Below, one piece after another: positions 6,130-8,246 of a stretch of 8,246 bases of DNA (position 1 is the stretch's first letter; every line of letters starts with the position of its first letter). The notes beneath the pieces are model-generated. The model did not search any database, was not told the DNA's origin, and saw only the letters and a program-made list of their open reading frames with translations. Source of the DNA: an uncultured Chloroflexota bacterium (lineage in GTDB: Bacteria > Chloroflexota > Anaerolineae > Anaerolineales > Anaerolineaceae); assembly GCA_902795255.1 (NCBI GenBank), contig CADBKS010000153.1, positions 1 to 8,246 on the forward strand, written 5' to 3'. A program made the position numbers and the translations under genes.

Positions 6130-7170
6130 ATGAAGAAATCGTTTTTGTTTGTTTTTGTCCTGTCGGCCCTGCTGGTGATCAGCTGTGCCGCCGCCGCGCA
6201 GGAAACACTGACCGTACTGACCTATGACTCCTTCGCGGTCAGTGCCGACCTTGTCGAAGCATTCGAAGCCGAAAACAACGTCAAACTGCAGTTCATCGAA
6301 GCCGGTGCCGGCGGTGAAGTCATTGCCCGTGCGGTCCTGACCAAAGATGAACCCATCGCGGATGTCATCATCGGTTTCGACTTTTCCCAGTTTGGAAAGG
6401 TCTTCTCCAATGATATCCTCGAAGCCTACGCCTCTCCGGAACTCGAAAACATTCCGGAAAGCTACCGGCTGGATCCGGAAAACCGCGCGCTGCCTTTCAA
6501 CTTCGGTGAGATCTGCATCAATTACGACAAAAAGTACTTCGCCGATCACGACCTGGCGGTTCCCTCCTCACTGGATGATCTGATCGAACCCGAATACAAG
6601 GGGCTGCTCGTCACCCAGGATCCCGGCGCTTCCAACACCGGCATCGGTTTCCTGATCGCGACCATCGAAAAATACGGTGAAGACGGATTCGTTGACTACT
6701 GGAACAAACTGATTGAAAACGGTCTCGTCATCGGCAGCAGCTGGAGCTCAACTTACTACACGAATTTCTCAGGCGCAAGCAGCACCGGCGAACAGCCGAT
6801 GGTCGTTTCCTACACCACGAGTCCTGCGGCCGAATTCATCTATTCCGAAACAGGAGACGCTCCCACCGACTCCCTGACCGCAGACGGCATGTGCTACCGC
6901 TCCATTGAATTCTGCGGTATTCTGAAGAATTCAAAGAACACCGCCCTTGCGGAGAAATTTATCGACACCTTCCTCGGCAAGACCTGGCAGGAAGACCTTC
7001 CGATGCAGATGTTTGTCTATCCGGTCAACGAACAGGCCGAACTTCCGGAAGAATTCGAACTGTACGGGAAGCCGGCTGAAAATCCGGTCATGCCGGATCC
7101 GGAACTTGTTTCCGAAAAGCGCGACGAATGGGTCCGCATCTGGTCCGAAGAAGTCCTGGCAAACTACTGA
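6130..7170 (+). CDS. thiB: Thiamine ABC transporter substrate-binding lipoprotein ThiB
   Basis: This 346-residue protein is preceded by GGAGG (6121-6125), four bases before ATG. It begins with two Lys, a hydrophobic core and a lipobox Val-Ile-Ser-Cys with Cys19, so it is probably a lipid-anchored extracellular solute-binding protein. The mature part follows ThiB/TbpA closely: LTVLTYDSF near the start, ADVIIGFD (about 79-86), LPFNFGEICINYDKKYF (about 118-134), TQDPGASNTGIGFL (from 162), GSSWSSTYY (about 198-206), and VVSYTTSPA (225-233), the ligand-binding signature, with YPVN near the end. It captures thiamine, its mono- or pyrophosphate, for import. The upstream TPP riboswitch independently supports this role. 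Unusually, a terminator follows at once and no thiP permease or thiQ ATPase gene follows in the window, so the membrane partners must be encoded elsewhere or shared. Confidence 0.93.
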   Translation: MKKSFLFVFVLSALLVISCAAAAQETLTVLTYDSFAVSADLVEAFEAENNVKLQFIEAGAGGEVIARAVLTKDEPIADVIIGFDFSQFGKVFSNDILEAYASPELENIPESYRLDPENRALPFNFGEICINYDKKYFADHDLAVPSSLDDLIEPEYKGLLVTQDPGASNTGIGFLIATIEKYGEDGFVDYWNKLIENGLVIGSSWSSTYYTNFSGASSTGEQPMVVSYTTSPAAEFIYSETGDAPTDSLTADGMCYRSIEFCGILKNSKNTALAEKFIDTFLGKTWQEDLPMQMFVYPVNEQAELPEEFELYGKPAENPVMPDPELVSEKRDEWVRIWSEEVLANY

Positions 7171-7191
7171 TAACGGTCAATACCAAAACGG

Positions 7192-7219
7192 AAAGGGATG
7201 GCAGCAGCCATCCCTTTTT
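7192..7219 (+). terminator. Intrinsic terminator after thiB
   Basis: AAAGGGATGGC (7192-7202) pairs with GCCATCCCTTT (7207-7217) over an AGCA loop, and the T-run reaches 7219. The perfect 11-base-pair stem lies 21 bases after the stop codon. Confidence 0.92.
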
Positions 7220-7269
7220 CAACTATATGAGCTCACTTTGATATGCCCATGGCAATCGGAAGTGAGGGA

Positions 7270-7329
7270 CCTGCTCCGTATGGGGTGGGCTGAGCCCACA
7301 CCTTTTATGATGCGGAGCAGGAGCTGCGC
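7270..7329. repeat. Structured tandem repeat, copy 1
   Basis: Sixty bases with a 9-base-pair outer stem (7270-7278 with 7313-7321), a 3-base junction TAT, a 9-position inner stem (7282-7290 with 7294-7302) with one mismatch at its third position, a 3-base loop, a 10-base single-stranded linker (7303-7312, TTTTATGATG), and the 3' tag AGCTGCGC. The strand on which it acts is not known. Confidence 0.65.
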
Positions 7330-7372
7330 TGCACGGCGCGGCCCGATTGCTCGTTCATTTGCATAGGCAGTA

Positions 7373-7432
7373 CCTGTTCTGTAAGGTGCGGACGATGTCC
7401 GCTCCTGTTTATATGCGGAACAAGAGCTGCGC
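7373..7432. repeat. Structured tandem repeat, copy 2
   Basis: The same architecture with every segment the same length as copy 1, offset by 103 bases: outer stem 7373-7381 with 7416-7424, junction TAA, inner stem 7385-7393 with 7397-7405 mismatched at the same third position, loop GAT, linker 7406-7415 (TGTTTATATG) and the identical tag AGCTGCGC. By hand count the copies agree at 43 of 61 positions (including the base before each). Several differences preserve pairing. Confidence 0.65.
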
Positions 7433-7485
7433 AGTGCCTGGTTTATTAGCCGGACCCGATCGGGCCGGGCCTCTTCAACGTCCGC

Positions 7486-8246
7486 TTATTCTTCTCCGGA
7501 GGTCATTCTTTTATAAACCGCGCCGATCTCATCCGAATCGACCGTGACGGAGAATACCTTATCGTATCCGGGCTGACCGATCCCGGTGTCCGGTTTGTCA
7601 TCACGGCAAACGATGTAGTAATCCACATCATCCGTCCTGTCATAGGTCAGTGTCAGATATTTGCGTTCATCCTCCGGCAGCAGCCCGCGGTTGATGCTCC
7701 CGGCCTGGGTCTCCGCATGGTTGATGAGCAGCATCCGCTCCGGGTCGGATCCGGTAATGAATTCCAGCAGCGCCCGGGAGCTGATCCCCCAGTAATCCCC
7801 GGAAAATTCTTGTGCGCGGGAACGGAAAACCGGCGCGAAATAAGCATATTCAAAAGGATGGTTCACGGCGATCCAGCAGGAATTGTACACAAAAGCCGCC
7901 CCGAGCAGGACCGGGCAGAAGATCCGGACCGCCCGCACCCGTAATTTTCCGGCCGCTGAAAGCGCATACACCGCAAAATAGACGATGCAGGGATAGGCAA
8001 AATAACAGTGGCGCCAGCCGTTATAGATCGTCACATGCATCAGAACGATGAACACCAGCGCTCCGAAACCGCTGATGAACATCAGCAGATCCGCCGGGAC
8101 CTGTTCCCGCCAGCGGGCGCGAACCAGGCTACAAGGTAGGTTCGCACGTTCTGCGCCACAAGCGGCTTGAATCCCAGGTGGATGCGCCCTTCGGGCTTGC
8201 AGGCGAAATTCGCCGCAAGCGCGCCGAGGCCGGTATCGAGGCGCTC
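7486..8246 (-). CDS. Membrane glycosyltransferase-like protein (GT-C/PMT type), C-terminal part
   Basis: Reverse-strand gene ending at TAA 7488-7486. From ATG 8082 it reads 198 residues, but that Met is probably internal because the frame stays open to the window edge and the preceding residues (WREQVPADLL) fit the lead into a membrane helix. Three membrane segments are visible: MFISGFGALVFIVLMHVTI, a segment after YNGWRHCYFAYP, and RIFCPVLLGAAFVYNSCW. These are followed by NHPFEYAYFAPVF and GDYWGISSRALLEFI, then a hydrophilic tail of about 90 residues. The YNGWRH-YF-YP, HP-EY-YF and DYWG motifs are what I know from C-terminal regions of PMT/GT39-like integral membrane glycosyltransferases that use lipid-linked sugar donors; substrate unknown. 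The catalytic N-terminal loops are outside the window. Residues encoded beyond about 8113 are Arg-rich and unconvincing (see findings). Confidence 0.6.
   Translation of the reverse strand, partial: APRYRPRRACGEFRLQARRAHPPGIQAACGAERANLPCSLVRARWREQVPADLLMFISGFGALVFIVLMHVTIYNGWRHCYFAYPCIVYFAVYALSAAGKLRVRAVRIFCPVLLGAAFVYNSCWIAVNHPFEYAYFAPVFRSRAQEFSGDYWGISSRALLEFITGSDPERMLLINHAETQAGSINRGLLPEDERKYLTLTYDRTDDVDYYIVCRDDKPDTGIGQPGYDKVFSVTVDSDEIGAVYKRMTSGEE

Larger units (their letters stand above)
7220..7485. other. Gene-free region of nested hairpins
   Basis: No convincing coding frame is present. The region holds a hairpin at 7232-7266 (7-base-pair outer stem CTCACTT/AAGTGAG, inner TGCC/GGCA stem with a CAT loop), the two tandem structured repeats listed separately, and a GC-rich imperfect palindrome (CCGG and CCCG arms around AT) at about 7451-7469. 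After copy 1, GCTGCGC (7323-7329) can also pair with GCGCGGC (7336-7342). No good promoter is visible on either strand. The region could be the shared 3' end of two convergent units, a small RNA, or a repeat family. Confidence 0.55.

Noticed and set aside
7270..7432. Tandem hairpins as a CRISPR array or tandem glycine riboswitch
   Set aside because: There are only two copies at about 70% identity with differences spread through the stems, no uniform direct repeat with spacers, and none of the conserved glycine-aptamer motifs.
7347..7547. Short forward frame across the tandem hairpins
   Set aside because: It has no ribosome site and no protein-like pattern, and it runs through conserved structure into the 3' end of the convergent gene.

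Overview
The window looks like chromosomal DNA of an anaerobic, Gram-positive-type bacterium, most likely a Clostridia-like Firmicute from a gut or similar habitat. This rests on strong GGAGG-type ribosome binding sites, intrinsic terminators after most genes, a Firmicutes-style TPP riboswitch ahead of a lipoprotein thiamine-binding gene, and a moderately GC-rich base composition. It is inference; there is no rRNA or other phylogenetic marker here.

Layout from left to right. (1) Positions 1-1189 (+): the 3' part of a class II ketose-bisphosphate aldolase gene, closely followed by a DUF1638-type gene whose reading frame breaks near 970-981, so its C-terminal third lies in another frame. A strong bidirectional terminator (1223-1255) follows. 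(2) 1263-2165 (-): a divergent sigma-70-family factor, converging on that terminator. (3) 2166-2559: a divergent intergenic region with an extended -10 promoter firing rightward. (4) 2560-5067 (+): a large HerA/DUF87-type P-loop ATPase with a C-terminal coiled-coil domain, ended by an intrinsic terminator. (5) 5139-5867 (+): a DarT-like ADP-ribosyltransferase, starting only about 20 bases past that terminator and without a DarG macrodomain partner in view. (6) 5913-7219 (+): a complete thiamine-control cassette, namely a consensus promoter, a TPP aptamer, a regulatory hairpin pair, thiB and a terminator; the usual thiP and thiQ partners do not follow. (7) 7220-7485: a gene-free stretch with three hairpins. 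Two of them are tandem copies of one 60-base architecture and show compensatory base changes. (8) 7486 to the right edge (-): the C-terminal part of a multi-pass membrane glycosyltransferase-like protein. The last 125 bases or so look unlike its coding sequence.

The genes form separate small transcription units rather than one pathway. The main candidates for something undescribed are the tandem covarying hairpin element at 7270-7432 and the orphan DarT-like toxin-type enzyme behind a HerA-like ATPase. The ATPase belongs to a family I recall as widespread in bacteria without such a partner, so a functional link between those two is only a hypothesis.
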